64,000 nucleotides of DNA from Aegilops tauschii subsp. strangulata (lineage: Eukaryota; Streptophyta; Magnoliopsida; Poales; Poaceae), in assembly GCF_002575655.3 (NCBI RefSeq), contig NC_053037.3, positions 569,820,880-569,884,879 of the forward strand, read 5' to 3'. A model generated the notes under the pieces. That model saw only the letters and a list, made by a program, of their open reading frames with translations. It made no database searches and was not told the origin of the DNA. Shown in pieces: positions 45,801 to 55,965 of this stretch (position 1 is the stretch's first letter; every line of letters starts with the position of its first letter). The translations under genes were made by a program, and so were the position numbers.

Positions 45801-46466
45801 AATGATGCAGGAACTCGTATTAGCCATCTGGGCGCTGACGTACAGAAGAAATTGAAAGCGGCCTATACTCTGATAGAGCAGCTGTATACCGGTGCGCAAC
45901 GGATCATCTGCACCGCTTCACACAATAAACCTCCTCCAACATTGATCAAGGACACCTTAGAAAGGCTATCCATGCTGCCTGCCCGGGTTGAAGAACTAAA
46001 GAAAGCTGCAGCAAGGGCCGGAGCTCTGACCGCTCTAACCCGGGCAAAGGCGTGGGTGCTTGATCTTGATCCGGTGGACGTGGCTAAAGGCTTCCCAAGC
46101 TTAAAAGAAGACGGATCAGAATTTGGCCAGGAGGATCTCCGCGCCATAAACCGGGAAGTACGTCCACTGGCTTGTCAATTGGCTGAAGAAGCTGATCTCT
46201 CATACTATCAGGCAAGTTATGATGATAAGAACAGACGGGTTGCGGCTCCAATTCCAGAAGCGCAAAATTTGATCCCTCCAATACGTAAGCACACTTATGC
46301 CCCTGATATTGAACCGTCAACCCTTATAAGCGACGAAGCTATGTTCCAAGCTTTATCTGGGATCGACTGGACAACTGTTGACTTCCAGCCGCTGGGTAGA
46401 GACGAAGAAGATGAACCGGTGCAAGATGATCCGCAGCCGTCAGTTCAAGCTGATAAGCAATCATAA
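42808..46466 (+). CDS. Antisense accessory gene of the Tat element (putative gypsy-type transposon protein)
   Basis: It runs opposite to gag-pol. Readable exons are 42808-43695 (phase 0), 43774 to about 44385, about 44490-45008, 45459-45735 and 45811-46466. The junctions around 44385-44490 are not resolved, because the frame meets a stop at 44383. The first exon encodes a globular domain like the 'putative gypsy type transposon' family (PF04195-like), with FFHLNRRTEFSDGPNTELGG. The middle is acidic, Lys/Pro-rich and low-complexity. The fourth exon is a coiled coil (KDELTSALAAMEKLKESFAK), and the last is helical with an acidic tail. The function of such antisense ORFs in Tat elements is unknown. 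Several introns are unusual for a retrotransposon gene. Confidence 0.7.
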
Positions 46467-47239
46467 TCCGAGGGCCGGTTTAGTCTTCCACTTGCTGCAA
46501 TGCTTATTGAGAAACAATTATCCCTTTGGGCACTGAAACGCCTTGTAATAGGCTAGTTAAAACACTTGGTCTGTTATGCCTTCGTGCATATTTATCTGCG
46601 ACTGATGCATGTTAATCCGCCATGCTTAAGATATGATGTTCATAATCCATAGCTATTTATTCAAGTTGTTCCTGCAGACAAGAAGCTTAAAGCGCCCTGG
46701 CGGTTTACCATCGGACGGGTCATGATACCCAAATATATATATGACCAAGGTTGTAAAAGATAACCAAATATGGAAATATATGATACCTGTGACCTTTAGG
46801 CATAGTGTTGGCTGACCAACTTTGTAATGAGGGTAATAGCCCTAATACGGAGTAAAAGTAACTCCTGTTATATGATGCCGGTTTACAATAAAACCGTTCC
46901 GGGTTGTGATAAACACCGGTTTATTCCATACTGTTGACTTTGAGTCAAAACCAGACCGGGCTGATAGTCTCCGGATTATAACTTGATCATGTACTGACAA
47001 CTTGTAGTTGACAGCCTAACCGGGTTGATAAACACCGGTTTGAAAACATCACAAATCTTATCAAAAGAAAGAGAAACTTAGCAAAAGGCAAATAAAACCG
47101 TTGTAGTCGAGGCTTTTCACGGGCTGCCAGGCCCTAAATTCGACAACAAAGAATCTCCAAACAACATTGTGAGCTGTGCTCAGTGGGTGCCTATGTTTGA
47201 GCTATTGTTTTACAACACTCTCTTTGGCTCCGGATTGAT
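46467..47239. other. Non-coding spacer in the Tat element
   Basis: It lies between the convergent ends of the antisense gene and the integrase ORF. ACCGGTTTA-type words recur. No gene. Confidence 0.5.
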
Positions 47240-47625
47240 GTGGCCTTGAGCCGATCAAGAGGTGTGACTGTGGTTCGGATACGACCAAGCCCCCAAGTGA
47301 TGCTGTGGCATTGCGCCGATCAAGAGGTGTAGCTATGGTTCGGGTACGACCAAGCCCCCAAGTGATGATGTGGCATTGCGCCGATCAAGAGGTGTAGCTA
47401 TGATTCGAATACGACCAAGCCCCCAAGTGATGCTGTGGCATTGCGCCGATCAAGAGGTGTAGCTATGGTTCGGATACGACCAAGCCCCCAAGTGATGCTG
47501 TGGCATTGCGCCGATCAAGAGGTGTAGCTATTGTTCGGATACGACCAAGCCCCCAAGTGATGTTGTGGCATTGCGCCGATCAAGAGGTGTAGCTATGGTT
47601 CGGATATGACCAAGCCCCCAAGTGA
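47240..47625. repeat. 65-bp minisatellite in the Tat element, 6 copies
   Basis: ACGACCAAGCCCCCAAGTGA starts at 47281, 47346, 47411, 47476, 47541 and 47606 (the last as ATGACC), exactly 65 bp apart. The unit also has TTGCGCCGATCAAGAGGTGT and AGCTATGGTTCGGAT. Only a few substitutions separate the copies. It sits between the 3' ends of two converging genes. Confidence 0.95.
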
Positions 47626-47807
47626 TCTAATATGAAGCTTTGAGAAGCTAAATCAAGGGGTAAACCGGACGCCGCTTTGTAAGCTCCATGTAACCACACA
47701 TGATGTAAGAAAAACAACAGATACCCCGCTTTAGCTGAGGTTCGGGTTTATTATATTGATCATATTATATACAATGTCATAATATGTACATAAGCAGAGC
47801 CTATAGC
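47626..47807. other. Spacer after integrase
   Basis: Untranslated region at the 3' end of the pol gene (minus strand). TATATACAATGTCATAATATG lies near 47764. No other feature. Confidence 0.4.
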
Positions 47808-49343
47808 TCAAGTATAGTAAGGCCGAAGATGAGCAATATTCCACGGCCGGTTGGTCTCCTCCTCCGATTTACGTGAGTCTTTGCGCTCTCGAACATTGAT
47901 TAGGTAGTACGACCCGTTGTGTAGATTCTTGCTGACCACAAAGGGTCCTTCCCAAGGGGGGGGGGGTAACTTGTGCATATCCGTCTGATCCTGGATGAGC
48001 CGAAGCACCAAATCACCTTCTTGAAAGGTTCTGGTTCTAACCCGGCGGCTATGATAACAACGCAGATCTTGCTGATAAATCGCCGAACGGGCTACCGCCA
48101 TGTCACGTTCCTCATCTAAAAGGTCAAGAGCTTCCTGCCGTGCCTTCTCGTTGTCAGCTTCAACATATGCCGCTACACGAGGCGAGTCATGACGGATGTC
48201 ACTAGGAAGAACTGCTTCCGCTCCATAAACCATGAAGAATGGTGTGTATCCTGTCGATCTGTTGGGTGTAGTAGTGATGCTCCACAACACAGAAGGTAAC
48301 TCCTCAACCCAACAACCCGGCGTCCGTTGCAAAGGAACCATAAGCCGGGGTTTGATGCCTCTCAAGATCTCTTGATTGGCCCTTTCCGCTTGACCATTGG
48401 ACTGGGGGTGAGCCACTGATGACACGTCAAGCCGGATGTGCTCACGTTGACAGAACTCTTTCATGGCACCCTTTGACAGATTGGTACCATTGTCTGTTAT
48501 AATGCTGTGTGGAAAGCCAAACCGGAAGATCACCTTTTTGATGAATTGAACCGCCGTGGCTGCGTCACACTTACTAACTGGCTCTGCCTCCACCCACTTC
48601 GTGAACTTATCAACCGCCACCAAAAGGTGGGTCTTCTTGTCCTTGGACCTCTTGAAAGGCCCAACCATATCCAGCCCCCAAGTTGCAAACGGCCAGGTGA
48701 TTGGAATCATCCTCAATTCTTGAGCCAGTACATGAGCGCGCCTTGAGAATTTCTGACAGCCATCACATCTTTTGACCAAGTCCTCGGCATCAGCATGAGC
48801 TGTCAACCAATAGAAACCGTGACGAAACGCCTTGGCCACCAAATATTTTGAACCGGCGTGGTGACCACAATCTCCTTCGTGGATCTCACGCAAAAATTCA
48901 CGGCCTTCCTCAGGAGACACACATCGTTGAAACACCCCTGTCACACTGCAATGATGTAACTCTCCATTGATAATAGTCATGGACTTGGACCGCCGGGTTA
49001 TCTGCCTGGCGAAAGTTTCATCCTCTGGTAACTCGCCCAGGTTCATATACGCCAGATATGGAACCGTCCAATCCGGGATAACATTGAGAGCCGCCACCAA
49101 CTGAGCCTCCGGATCAGGAACAGCCAAATCCTCTTCACCAGGGAGCTTGACGGACGGATTATGCAAAACATCCAGGAAGACATTAGGTGGAACCGGTTTA
49201 CGTTGGGAACCCAGGCAGCTTAAAGCGTCCGCCGCTTCATTCTTCCGCCGGTCCACATGATCCACCTGATAACCTTTAAAGTGACCTGCAACAATATCCA
49301 CCTCATGACGATATGCTGCCATTAGTGGTCCTTGGAATCCCAA
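47808..49343 (-). CDS. Tat integrase with the end of the second RNase H
   Basis: 511 codons. The first 45 finish the RNase H domain that begins in the preceding frame (YRHEVDIVAGHFKGYQVDHV, NEAADALS). The integrase follows: a His-His-Cys-Cys zinc module (HEGDCGHHAGSK, CDGCQ), then a catalytic core with GLDMVGPF (first Asp), SIITDNGTNLS (second Asp) and HPQSNGQAERANQEI (Glu), and a C-terminal GPFVVSKNLHNGSYYL module. All catalytic residues are present. It is separated from the RT frame by a one-step frameshift at about 49330, where the two frames overlap in PWDSKDH / GFQGPLMAAY. It was originally one polyprotein. Confidence 0.92.
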   Translation of the reverse strand: MGFQGPLMAAYRHEVDIVAGHFKGYQVDHVDRRKNEAADALSCLGSQRKPVPPNVFLDVLHNPSVKLPGEEDLAVPDPEAQLVAALNVIPDWTVPYLAYMNLGELPEDETFARQITRRSKSMTIINGELHHCSVTGVFQRCVSPEEGREFLREIHEGDCGHHAGSKYLVAKAFRHGFYWLTAHADAEDLVKRCDGCQKFSRRAHVLAQELRMIPITWPFATWGLDMVGPFKRSKDKKTHLLVAVDKFTKWVEAEPVSKCDAATAVQFIKKVIFRFGFPHSIITDNGTNLSKGAMKEFCQREHIRLDVSSVAHPQSNGQAERANQEILRGIKPRLMVPLQRTPGCWVEELPSVLWSITTTPNRSTGYTPFFMVYGAEAVLPSDIRHDSPRVAAYVEADNEKARQEALDLLDEERDMAVARSAIYQQDLRCYHSRRVRTRTFQEGDLVLRLIQDQTDMHKLPPPPWEGPFVVSKNLHNGSYYLINVRERKDSRKSEEETNRPWNIAHLRPYYT

Positions 49344-51013
49344 GGGCCGGACACTTGTTGAGCCACCATATCCAAGTCACCGAAGCACCTAACTCGGCTT
49401 AGGTTCATCTCCTTAGCCATCCGAAGACCATGGAGTAAAGCCTCATATTCAGCTGCATTGTTAGTGCAAGGGAACATTAAACGGAGAACATAACAAAACT
49501 TATCACCTCGTGGGGAAGTTAATACGACTCCAGCCCCCGAGCCCTCCAATTGCCTAGACCCATCAAAATGAATAGTCCAATAAGTGTGATCCGGCTTCTC
49601 CTCTGGCGCTTGTAATTCTGTCCAATCATTGATGAAATCCATAAGTGCCTGAGATTTGATCGCCGTTCGGGGTATGTATTTCAACCCGTGAGGCCCGAGC
49701 TCGATAGCCCACTTAGCAATCCGACCAGTTGCTTCCCTGTTCTGGATTATATCCCCCAAAGGAGTAGAGCTGACCACCGTGATGGGATGACCTTGGAAAT
49801 ACTGCTTAAGCTTCCGGCTTGCCATGAAAATCCCATACACCAATTTTTGCCAATGCGGGTACCTCTGCTTGGACTCAATAAGTACCTCACTGATATAGTA
49901 AACCGGCCGCTGAACCGGATATTTCTTTCCTGCCTCCTTGCGCTCCACCACAATAGCCACACTAACAGCCCGAGCATTAGCTGCCACATATAGCAACAAT
50001 GGTTCTTTGTCCACTGGAGCAGCGAGAATCGGCGGATTAGCCAGCTGCCGCTTTAAGTCCTCAAATGCTTCATTAGCGGCGTCACTCCAGACGAAGTTAT
50101 CCGTTTTCTTTAGCATCTGATATAAATGGATGGCCTTCTCGCCAAGGCGACTGACAAACCGGCTCAACGCGGCAATCCGGCCTGCCAGGCGTTGAACATC
50201 ATTGATACACTTAGGTTTAGCGAAGGAGGTGATGGCTTTGATCTTTTTCGGATTAGCTTCAATGCCCCTGTTAGACACCAAAAAGCCCAAGAGCTTGCCT
50301 GTAGGTACACCAAAGACACACTTGGCCGGATTAAGCATCATTTTATAAACCCGCAGGTTATCAAAGGTTTCCTTCAAGTCATCAATCAATGTCTCCTTCT
50401 TCCTTGATTTTACCACAATATCATCCACATAGGCGTGGACATTGCGGCCGATCTGTCTATCCAGACAATTCTGCACACACCGTTGATAAGTCGCCTGGGC
50501 ACTCTTGAGCCCAAAGGGCATGGACATATAGCAGAAGGCTCCAAAGGGAGTTATGAAGGTTGTCTTCTCCTGGTCCTTAACTGCCATTTTGATCTGATGA
50601 TAACCAGAGTATGCATCCAAAAAGCTTAAACGCTTGCAACCCGCCGTAGCATCAATAATTTGATCAATACGGGGAAGGGCAAAAGGATCTGCTGGACAAG
50701 CTTTGTTGAGATCTGTGTAGTCCACACACATATGCCAAGTGCCATTCTTCTTGAGGACCAGCACCGGATTAGCCAACCACTCAGGAGGGAATACTTCAAC
50801 GATAAATCCAGCCGCCAAGAGCCTGGCTACTTCTTCTCCAATAGCTTTGCGTCTTTGTTCATTGAACCGGCGGAGAAACTGCTTGACCGGTTTATACTTG
50901 GGATCAACATTGAGAGTGTGCTCAGCGAGTTCTCTCGGTACACCTGGCATGTCAGAAGGCTTCCATGCAAAGATGTCCCGATTCTCACGGATGAACTCGA
51001 TGAGCGCGCTTTC
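49322..51013 (-). CDS. Tat reverse transcriptase, RNase H, start of second RNase H
   Basis: The frame is open from the stop at 51014-51016, with the first ATG at 50950 (MPGVPREL). From that ATG, RT motifs are at about residues 109-123 (SFLDAYSGYHQIKM) and 172-180 (HAYVDDIVV, the YVDD active site). The retroviral-type RNase H follows at about 290-410. A second, archaeal-type RNase H starts at about 455 (IHFDGSRQLEGSGAGVVL), a Tat-lineage trait. The frame ends early at 49322 through a frameshift. The upstream stop at 51014 is TAG where CAG would fit, so pol was cut off from protease by a C-to-T change. Confidence 0.92.
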   Translation of the reverse strand, partial: ESALIEFIRENRDIFAWKPSDMPGVPRELAEHTLNVDPKYKPVKQFLRRFNEQRRKAIGEEVARLLAAGFIVEVFPPEWLANPVLVLKKNGTWHMCVDYTDLNKACPADPFALPRIDQIIDATAGCKRLSFLDAYSGYHQIKMAVKDQEKTTFITPFGAFCYMSMPFGLKSAQATYQRCVQNCLDRQIGRNVHAYVDDIVVKSRKKETLIDDLKETFDNLRVYKMMLNPAKCVFGVPTGKLLGFLVSNRGIEANPKKIKAITSFAKPKCINDVQRLAGRIAALSRFVSRLGEKAIHLYQMLKKTDNFVWSDAANEAFEDLKRQLANPPILAAPVDKEPLLLYVAANARAVSVAIVVERKEAGKKYPVQRPVYYISEVLIESKQRYPHWQKLVYGIFMASRKLKQYFQGHPITVVSSTPLGDIIQNREATGRIAKWAIELGPHGLKYIPRTAIKSQALMDFINDWTELQAPEEKPDHTYWTIHFDGSRQLEGSGAGVVLTSPRGDKFCYVLRLMFPCTNNAAEYEALLHGLRMAKEMNLSRVRCFGDLDMVAQQVSGPWDSKDH

Positions 51014-51016
51014 CTA

Positions 51017-51860
51017 TTTCGGATCCAAGTTAGCGCTGATGCTAAACTGCTTGGACGAATCGCCAGGCACGAAGTCAACAAGCTTAGTCTCATCAGCCGA
51101 TTTAAACTTCAGGGCCGGATCATGCTCTGTAGTTGGTTTCTTCAACGAAGTCATATCTGCCGGATCAACATTATCCTTGTAAAACTTCAACTTTCTGTTG
51201 CACAAACCGACTCAGCATAAGCCGCATCACCTTCTTCACACTCCAGAGAAATCTTGCGGCTCCCATGCACGGTTATAGTTCCCTTGTGATCCGGCATCTT
51301 GAGCTGCAGATAGACATAACAAGGCCGTGCCATAAACATAGCATAAGCTGGACGTCCAAATAGGGCATGATACGGGCTGCTGATTTTCACCACTTCAAAG
51401 GTCAAGGTTTCTGATCTCGAGTCATGCTCATCTCCAAAAGCCACCTCCAGAGCTATCTTACCAACAGGATATGCCGACTTACCAGGCACCACACCATGGA
51501 ATACCGTATTGGACGGTTTAAGATTTTTATCTGTTAACCCCATGCGACGGAAAGTTTCATAATAAAGGATATTGATACTACTCCATCCATCCATGAGTAC
51601 CTTAGTGAACTTATAACCTCCCACCTGAGGTGCCACCACCAGAGCCAAATGACCCGGATTGTCAACCCAGGGTGGATGATCTTCTCTACTCCATACAATC
51701 GGCTGCTCTGACCAACGCAAATAACGGGGCATCGCCGGTTCAACGGCATTCACCGCCCTTTTATGAAGCTTCTGATCGCGCTTGTCCAAGCTAGTGGTGA
51801 AGACATGATACTGTCTGCTATTCAACTGCTTCGGGTTGCTCTGGTAACGACTGCTGCTGC
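51017..51860 (-). pseudogene. Tat protease region, broken
   Basis: The frame continuing from gag holds the aspartic-protease-like segment with LMDGWSSINILYYETF at about 51570. Tat elements normally have an Asp-Gly-Gly-Ser-Ser core there; here the second Gly is Trp. The frame ends at a stop at 51187. The next piece (51205-51017, KSADETKLVDFVPGD) is in another frame. Maturation by this copy is unlikely. Confidence 0.75.
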
Positions 51861-52927
51861 TGCTGATTGCCCTGATGATTATAGCCACCTTGGTTACCCT
51901 GATTACTTTGATTGTTATGTCCACCCTGATTACCGTGGACGCCTGAGCCAGAATTTCCTCCGCCATAACCCGGCCCATGAGAGCCGGGGCCCGAACCGCC
52001 TCCTGGTCCATGATCATACCGGAAAGAATCAGAATTTTTGAACTCTTGCATGATGTAACAATCTTTCCAGAGGTGCATGGACGGGTCCTCCTTCATCCCA
52101 TGCTTTGGACAGGGCTGGTTCAACAGATAAGACAAACGGTCCGGATTAGGACTTGGCCTTCCACCGCGCTGGGGCAGTTTACCCTTACGCCGCTGGCCCT
52201 TGTCATGTGTATTAGTGTTAGCCACAAAGTCTAAACCATGGTCCGCTTTACGCTTGCCACCGTTTCCATGACCCGCCAGGTTGTGGTGCTGCCCCTTGGC
52301 GCTGCCGCTCTTCTTTCCCTTCCCTGTCTTATCATCGTCAGACTCGGGATCCTTGGTACTATCAGAGTCGGCATACTTCACCAGTGCAGCCATGAGGGTT
52401 CCCATGTCATTACAATGACGTTTGAGCCGTCCCAACTTCAACTTCAGTGGTTCAAACCGGCAATTGCCTTCCAATGTTAAAACTGCGGTGTCAGCGTTGC
52501 TGCGGTCTGATGAATGCAAAATCTCCGAAACCCGGCGCACCCAGTGGGTTGTTGACTCTCCTTCCTCCTGCACACAGGCAGCTAAGTCCACAATCGACAT
52601 GGGCTGCTTGCATGTATCCTTGAAATTCTGAATAAACTGGGCTCTCAACTCGGCCCATGGCCTGATAGAATTAGCCGGTAAGCTCTTTAGCCAAGTGCGG
52701 GCCGTCCCTTCTAGCATCATGGTGAAGTATTTCGCACATGCCGCATCATCCACATCCAGCATCTCCATGGCCATCTCATAGCTTTCGACCCATGTTTCAG
52801 GGGATAAATCGGCGGTGTAATTCGGCACCTTGCGCGGGCCCTTGAAATCCTTCGGCAGGCGCACATTGCGCAACGCTGGGATAAGACATGGCACTCCCAA
52901 AGAACTAGAGGTAACTCCTGGTTCCAC
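51818..52927 (-). pseudogene. Tat gag (capsid/nucleocapsid region), partial
   Basis: The ORF of 369 codons includes a retrotransposon gag domain (WVESYEMAMEMLDVDDAACA, ARTWLKSLPANSIRPWAELR). After an acidic linker there is a basic, Gly/Gln/Asn-rich tail (GHGPGYGGGNSGSG-type). It forms the particle shell in working elements. The N-terminal part lies upstream in other frames (53841-52970) with stops, so the full gag is not encoded. Confidence 0.8.
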
Positions 52928-53841
52928 CGATGTGGTTGGACAAACCGGAGTAAGCTGACGGGCTTCATGCTACGCCGCTAACTCGGCCTCTGTGTGTGCC
53001 CGAGCCCGGTCCACCACCTCCTGAGCATCACCAGCACCAGCCGCCGGGTTATTGCCACGGGGCGGATCACGGTTCCGCGCATTGCTTGACACTGCCGGTT
53101 CATCCATACGCCTGCTGTAACTCCGGCTTGGACGGGGAGTGGAATGAATCCGATCGCGACTATATGAATAAGCCTCCTGTTGAACCAAGGCTGTCTAAAG
53201 AAGCTCCTTAACCCGACGCGTCTCGACCGCCGCCGGAGAATCGCCTTCGATCGGGATGGCCGCCAGCCATGAAGCGGCAGTGACAATGTTGTCCATCGGG
53301 TTAGAGTAATGACCGAGCGGCGTGAGGACATGTGGTGTTACAATGTTATTCTGACGAGGCAGATCCGCCAAACGTGGCTGAACCGGCGCCCCTGCTCCAG
53401 GTGCCTCCGCCCGGTTTACCACCGGCGGATTACTGGTCCCTGCTCCTGGGGTGTTAAAGAGATTTCTAGCGTCATAAACCGGCGGCAGGCGAGATCGGTG
53501 CCTCCTCTTCAGGACTTCGTTCGATGCACTCTGATCCAGCATAATCCGGTAAGCTTGTTCATCCAAAGCGGCCCGCTCCGCGGCTATCCTGGTACCCTCA
53601 GCTGCTAAGTCGGCTTTGGCCTGGGTGATCTGATCTTCACTTTCGCGATTTCTGCATTGTGTGCATCCTGATCCGTCGGGTTAACCTCCGCCATTAGCTT
53701 TGCCAACGCGTCAAACAAATCAGATAGAACCTGAGCTGGCGGTCGCACAGGGCCTCCTGCCCCGGCCGCTGCCGCCGCTGCCGATCCGGAAATCATCGCC
53801 GCTGCGGTCGAAGATTGGAGCGCCGGTTGCGTGCCGGCCAT
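52928..53841 (-). pseudogene. Tat gag N-terminal region, frameshifted
   Basis: Probable gag start at 53841 (MAGTQPALQSSTAAAM, Ala-rich). The sequence then passes through three frames (to 53605, 53566-53195, 53188-52970) with no open path. The translated segments are disordered, Pro/Arg-rich and typical of Tat gag N-termini. Confidence 0.65.
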
Positions 53842-54276
53842 GAAGATCGCAACCCGGTTTGGCAGATCAAAGGGGTCAGGAATACTGTCGCCATCGGAAC
53901 AGCCCCCAATCCGGCCATCTTGTAACTGATATAACGACTCGGTCTCTCCGGTCGATGACTCGTCGCCGGAATAAATGACTGTCTCACCACCAGATTCCGA
54001 TCTATCCTCAGATTCCCCTCCATGGATAACTCGGTGCAGATGTCCGGCTCAGGGCCCGGTTCGCCGATCTTACCAATGAAAACGTGTATGCCACCAAAGG
54101 GGACCCGGTACCCGTACTCGATTGAGCCGGCCTCGGGGCCCCAGCCTGCATCGTCGATGTAGAGCTTGCCGCGACGACTCTTGGTCATCCGGCCCACAGC
54201 GTAACCCTTGAGTCCTTCGAAGTTGCCCTCCAAGAACTTGAAACCATCGTGCGATAGCCCCACGGTGGGCGCCAAC
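53842..54276 (-). other. Tat 5' untranslated region with primer-binding site
   Basis: The leader between the 5' LTR and gag. The minus strand next to the LTR reads TTGGCGCCCACCGTGGGGC, a TGGCGCC-type primer-binding site. The open frame crossing it from the LTR is probably incidental. Confidence 0.6.
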
Positions 54277-54803
54277 TGTCGTGGTTTTGTCACGGCAGAT
54301 GTCCTAGAGAAAGGACTTAGTCGTGGAGCCATCGCTGCGGGTTAGCTTAAAGGGGTTAAAGCGGACAAGGGATGCAAGCGAGTTTTATACTAGTTCGGCC
54401 CCTTACGATGAAGGTAAAAGCCTACATCTAGTTGAGATGGAATTGATGGGGTTTCGATGACCAGGGAGCGAATATGCTTTGCCTGAGTCTCGAGTTGTTG
54501 TCTGTTGTCCTTGAACCGCCGCTGGGTCGTCCCCTTATATACATGGGTTGACGCCCGTCGGTTTACAGAATCCCGAGGCCGGCTCATAATCGTGTCCGGC
54601 TCGGTCTCTGCTACTTCTATCTTACAACACAAGTTTACATATCAATACCGGTTTATGTCTACAGGCCTTAAACCGGCTTTGGGCCCTGGGCCTTCATGAA
54701 GCGTCACCGTCTGTCTTCATGGACTTCAGATATAGATGAACTACTTATGGGGTTAACCCGGCATCTCCTGGCTGGTTTACGCCCAGTGGTAATATCCCCA
54801 ACA
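54277..54803 (-). repeat. Tat element 5' LTR
   Basis: 527 bp, the gapless partner of 41317-41843 at a constant offset of 12960. Of 16 differences, 14 are transitions. It ends CAACA on the plus strand. Confidence 0.92.
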
Positions 54804-54808
54804 GTAGT

Positions 54809-55965
54809 GATTGTAACAGTAGCAACAGAAAAGTAAATAAGCGAAGAACAATATGTGAAAAGCTCGTAGGCATTGGACCGGTGATGGAGAATTATGCCGG
54901 ATGCGGTTCATCATGTAACAGTCATAACATAGGGTGACACAGAACTAGCTCCAATTCACCAATGTAATGTAGGCATGTATTCCGAATATAGTCATACGTG
55001 CTTATGGAAAAGAACTTGCATGACATCTTTTGTCCTACCCTCCCGTGGCAGCGGGGTCCTAATGGAAACTAAGGGATATTAAGGCCTCCTTTTAATAGAG
55101 TGCCGGAACAAAGCATTAACACATAGTGAATACATGAACTCCTCAAACTACGGTCATCACCGGGAGTGGTCCCGATTATTGTCACTTCGGGGTTGCCGGA
55201 TCATAACACATAGTAGGTGACTATAGACTTGCAAGATAGGATCAAGAACTCACATATATTCATGAAAACATAATAGGTTCAGATCTGAAATCATGGCACT
55301 CGGGCCCTAGTGACAAGCATTAAGCATAGCAAAGTCATAGCAACATCAATCTCAGAACATAGTGGATACTAGGGATCAAACCCTAACAAAACTAACTCGA
55401 TTACATGATAGATCTCATCCAACCCATCACCGTCCAGCAAGCCTACGATGGAATTACTCACGCACGGCGGTGAGCATCATGAAATTGGTGATGGAGGATG
55501 GTTGATGATGACGATGGCAACGAATCCCCCTCTCCGGAGCCCCGAACGGACTCCAGATCAGCCCTCCCGAGAGGTTTTAGGGCTTGGCAGCGGCTCCATA
55601 TCGTAAAATGCGATGAATCCTTCTCTCTGATTTTTTTCTCCCCGAAAGTGAATATATGGAGATGGAGTTGAGGTCGGTGGAGCGTCAGGGGCCCACGAGG
55701 CAGGGGGGGCGCGCCCCCACCCTCGTGGACAGGGTGTGGGCCCCCTGACGTGGATTTTTCTTCCAGTATTTTTAATATTTTCCAAAAAGATGTTCCGTGG
55801 AGTTTCAGGTCATTCCGAGAACTTTTGTTTCTGCACATAAATAACACCATGGAAAGTCTGCTGAAAACAGCGTCAGTCCGGGTTAGTTCTATTCAAATCA
55901 TGCAAGTTAGAGTCCAAAACAAGGGCAAAAGTGTTTGGAAAAGTAGATACGACGGAGACGTATCA
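54809..55965 (-). repeat. Athila-group 3' LTR, main part
   Basis: Continues the LTR begun at 41088-41316. On the plus strand it runs from GATTGTAACAGTAGCAACAG to GACGGAGACGTATCA. Confidence 0.9.

Larger units (their letters stand above)
41317..54803 (-). mobile_element. Tat-group gypsy LTR retrotransposon, 13.5 kb
   Basis: Two 527-bp LTRs (41317-41843 and 54277-54803) align without gaps and differ at 16 positions by my count. A perfect GTAGT duplication flanks it (41312-41316, 54804-54808), inside the LTR of the Athila-group element. The genes gag, protease, RT, two RNase H domains and integrase lie on the minus strand. An opposite-strand gene lies between integrase and the 3' LTR, the arrangement known from plant Tat elements. 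Next to the 5' LTR, the minus strand reads TTGGCGCCCACCGTGGGGC, the likely primer-binding site. Confidence 0.93.

Noticed and set aside
47240..47625. CRISPR-like array of six regular repeats
   Set aside because: The 65-bp units are continuous with no unique spacers, and this is plant retrotransposon DNA.
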